Translations under genes and position numbers: made by a program | In this document: positions 62,396 through 64,000 of the stretch, piece by piece | Position numbering within the stretch: position 1 is the stretch's first letter | Layout: each line of letters begins with the position of its first letter | NCBI GenBank assembly: GCA_028823235.1 | Contig: JAPKBW010000010.1 | Span: 58,339-122,338, forward strand | Origin: Longimicrobiales bacterium | Lineage (GTDB): Bacteria > Gemmatimonadota > Gemmatimonadetes > Longimicrobiales > Gaopeijiaceae | Direction of reading: 5' to 3' | Length of the DNA: 64,000 bases | The notes under the pieces: model-generated | The model's input: the letters and a program-made list of their open reading frames with translations, nothing else | Told to the model about the DNA's origin: nothing | The model's database searches: none

Positions 62396-62570
62396 GACGG
62401 AGTGGACCTTTCTGGCGAGGGCAGTTCGAATTCTCGTTCGGGTGGCATGGGTACCCGGTGCGAGCTACGGGTTTCCTGTTTTCACCGTGCCCCCACCAAG
62501 CGACCTTGTTGATTCACTCGGTCAGCTAACACTCGATCGTGAAGTCCACGCCAACTACAGGAGATCGCCC

Positions 62571-63632
62571 ATGGCGGACGAGCCAAGGGACCAGAAGCCG
62601 AAGATTCGACTTTCCCAGCTCAGCCACGGCGCTGGTTGAGCGTGTAAACTCGGCATGTCCGAGCTCGCGCAGGTTCTGCGTCACATACTCCCGGTAGACG
62701 ACCCCAACGCCCTCGTCGGACAGACGACGGGGGACGATGCCGCCGTGTACCGTCTCTCCGACGACCGCGCCCTGGTCGTGACGGCTGATTTCTTCACGCC
62801 CATCGTCGACGACCCCTATGACTTCGGGCGCATAGCCGCGACAAACGCGCTGTCCGACATCTACGCGATGGGAGCACGTCCGCTCTTCGTGCTGAACTTG
62901 GTCGGCTTTCCACGGAAGCTCCTTCAAGAAGGAATCCTCGACGAAATCCTGCGAGGCGGCAGCGAGGTGACAAGTTCCGTCGGCATCCCGACATTGGGCG
63001 GACATTCAATCGATGATGCCGAGCCGAAGTACGGCTTGGTCGCAATCGGGGAAGTCGATCCGCGGCGGATGATTACGAACGCGGATGCTCGTCCTGGGGA
63101 TCGACTGATTCTCACCAAGCCGATCGGATCTGGGATCGTGGCAACGGCACTCAAAAAAGACGAAGCTCCCGCCGAGGTCATCGCGTACGCCGTCGAAGTG
63201 ATGACGACGCTCAATGCAGGTGCCGCGGACGTCATGGTCTCAGCCGGAGTACGTTCCGGCACAGACGTGACCGGGTTCGGCCTGTTGGGCCACCTCCGCG
63301 GTATGATGCGAGCGTCTGGCTTCGCGGCCGAGATCGAATCCGCCGCGGTTCCAATCCTCAAGGGTGCGCGCGCGCTCGTCGAAGCTGGTCACGTTCCGGA
63401 CGGAACGAAACGCAACCTCCAAGACGTGTCGACGGATGTCACGTTCGCTGACTCGGTCGACGACCCGACGCGAACCCTCCTTGCTGATTCGCAGACCTCA
63501 GGTGGCCTCTTGATGGCCGTAGCCCCGGATGCGGTCGATAAAGTGATCGATGCTCTGGCAGGGCGCGCACCGGTTGCTGTTGTGATCGGGACTGTTCGCG
63601 AGGGTGGAGCCGGCTTGATCTCGGTTATCTAG
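62571..63632 (+). CDS. selD: Selenophosphate synthetase with catalytic selenocysteine (in-frame UGA)
   Basis: A frame from ATG 62571 (after GGAG, 8-nt spacing) to 63632 is interrupted only by TGA 62637-62639. The N-terminus reads IRLSQLSHGAG-U-ACKLG; E. coli SelD has IRLTQYSHGAGCGCK at this place, so TGA replaces the catalytic Cys17 (residue 23 here) and the essential Lys is kept in ACK. The rest is standard SelD: TTGDDAAVYRLSDD, VTADFFTPIVDDPYDFGRIA, TLGGHSIDDAEPKYGL, TDVTGFGLLGHLRGM and ADSQTSGGLLMAV. It makes selenophosphate from selenide and ATP, for Sec and selenouridine. Starting at ATG 62655 would lose the active site. Sec-containing SelD is known elsewhere. Confidence 0.94.
62667..62681 (+). 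promoter_or_regulatory. Candidate bacterial SECIS element of selD
   Basis: A 6-bp stem (GCGCAG and CTGCGT, the outer pair G-U) with triloop GTT. The loop starts 34 nt after the UGA and begins with G. A competing 5-bp hairpin (CTCGG, CATGT, CCGAG at 62649-62663) lies closer but its loop lacks a leading G. Which one binds SelB is undetermined. Confidence 0.5.
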
Positions 63633-63703
63633 GATAAACGAGAAAGCCGAAGCCTCTTATCAGACCCTGCGCCACTCGTCTTCATTTGGGCCGTCCGTAA
63701 CGG

Positions 63704-64000
63704 CTACTTCTTCTTGGCCGCCGACTTTTTCTTAGCAGCCAGTTTCCTGGCGACAGGCTTTTTGGCCATCGCCTTCTTTTTCGACTCGGCCTTCTTCCTC
63801 GGAACTGCCTTCGTCTTGGCTACCGACTTTTTAGCCGTCTTCTTCTTGGCGGCCGGCTTCTTCTTAGCAACGGGTTTCTTGACAGCAGGCTTTCTGGCCG
63901 TCGCCTTCTTTTTCGGTGCGGCCTTCTTGGCGGCCATCGACTTCCGGGTCGCGGGCTTCTTCGTCTTAGCCTTCTTTTTCGGTGCGGCCTTCTTGGCGGC
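63704..64000 (-). CDS. Histone H1-like Lys/Ala-rich DNA-binding protein, C-terminal part
   Basis: The visible 98 codons plus stop encode an almost pure Lys/Ala/Pro/Arg chain (MAAKKAAPKKKATARK, KKPVAKKKPAAKKKTAKKSV and so on), open to the right window edge, so the N-terminus is missing. Such tails resemble histone H1 and bacterial HctB/AlgP-type proteins that bind and condense DNA nonspecifically. AAKKAAPKKKA occurs twice at a 22-residue spacing, encoded by an identical 32-nt repeat. A small globular domain may lie outside the window. The gene is convergent with selD, 71 bp away. Confidence 0.75.
   Translation of the reverse strand, partial: AAKKAAPKKKAKTKKPATRKSMAAKKAAPKKKATARKPAVKKPVAKKKPAAKKKTAKKSVAKTKAVPRKKAESKKKAMAKKPVARKLAAKKKSAAKKK
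63903..63934. repeat. Direct repeat inside the H1-like gene, copy 1
   Basis: A 32-nt block identical to that at 63969-64000, 66 bp (22 codons) away. It encodes AAKKAAPKKKA on the minus strand and reflects internal repeat expansion. Confidence 0.85.
63969..64000. repeat. Direct repeat inside the H1-like gene, copy 2
   Basis: Second copy of the 32-nt repeat, ending at the window edge. Further copies may follow outside the window. Confidence 0.8.

Overview
The window reads as a chromosomal segment of a GC-rich, aerobic, Gram-negative heterotroph. Gemmatimonadota or a close relative is my best guess. The guess rests on gene content only: an alternative complex III operon with fused ActB, a DUF5916 outer-membrane protein, many lipoproteins and secreted peptidases, a kinase/TPR-type membrane-anchor remnant, and an H1-like Lys/Ala-rich protein. 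I recognise no rRNA, tRNA, CRISPR array, phage or insertion sequence.

Layout. 1-8.1 kb (minus strand): a class III aminotransferase with mmsA, an M28 peptidase, an S58 (DmpA-type) peptidase, an EVE protein, a MATE exporter and an M24 lipoprotein peptidase. 8.1-12.7 kb: a membrane-anchor remnant, then pckA and maeB, each followed by a hairpin. 12.8-17.1 kb (plus): a decayed DUF4126 gene, a primary-type sigma factor with a good promoter and terminator, and an outer-membrane barrel protein. 17.1-24 kb (minus): ssb, polA, a decayed cold-shock gene, a lytic transglycosylase and an ExbB/MotA channel protein. 24-29 kb (minus): a decayed oppF-like gene and a gcvH-gcvP-lipM operon that makes and lipoylates the glycine cleavage H protein. 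29.1-33.6 kb (plus): an eIF-2B-like remnant, acyl-CoA dehydrogenase, tatA, a TrmJ-like methyltransferase and a GAF-GAF-GGDEF diguanylate cyclase. 33.7-42.4 kb (minus): two FKBP lipoproteins and the full actABCDEF quinol oxidoreductase operon. 42.7-48 kb (plus): moxR-DUF58-transglutaminase, a small unknown gene and a decayed glycosyltransferase. 48-53.1 kb: a NatAB-type ABC exporter, an AbrB-fold protein and a LuxE-LuxC-like fatty acid reductase pair. 53.2-57.5 kb: the DUF5916 protein, a truncated D-aminoacylase, a small coiled-coil protein and a YpdA-like reductase. 57.5-64 kb: an S9 peptidase, a peroxiredoxin-like lipoprotein, ygfZ, a SirB1-like protein, selD and an H1-like gene.

The main discovery is selenocysteine decoding. 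Two genes 2.2 kb apart are each interrupted by one in-frame TGA exactly where the family has its catalytic cysteine: a thioredoxin-fold peroxiredoxin-like lipoprotein (RGHW-U-PYC, TGA at 60049) and selenophosphate synthetase itself (SHGAG-U-ACK, TGA at 62637). Each TGA is followed at a suitable distance by a hairpin with a G-starting GNU triloop, as expected of bacterial SECIS elements. Standard gene calling would split the first and truncate the second, losing both active sites.

The second theme is gene decay. At least seven recognisable but broken genes (DUF4126, csp, oppF, eIF-2B-like, GT2, D-aminoacylase, kinase/TPR anchor) lie between intact operons. Metabolically the segment suits a peptide and amino acid user: secreted peptidases, MmsA and glycine cleavage, acyl-CoA oxidation, gluconeogenesis through PckA and MaeB, and respiration through alternative complex III.
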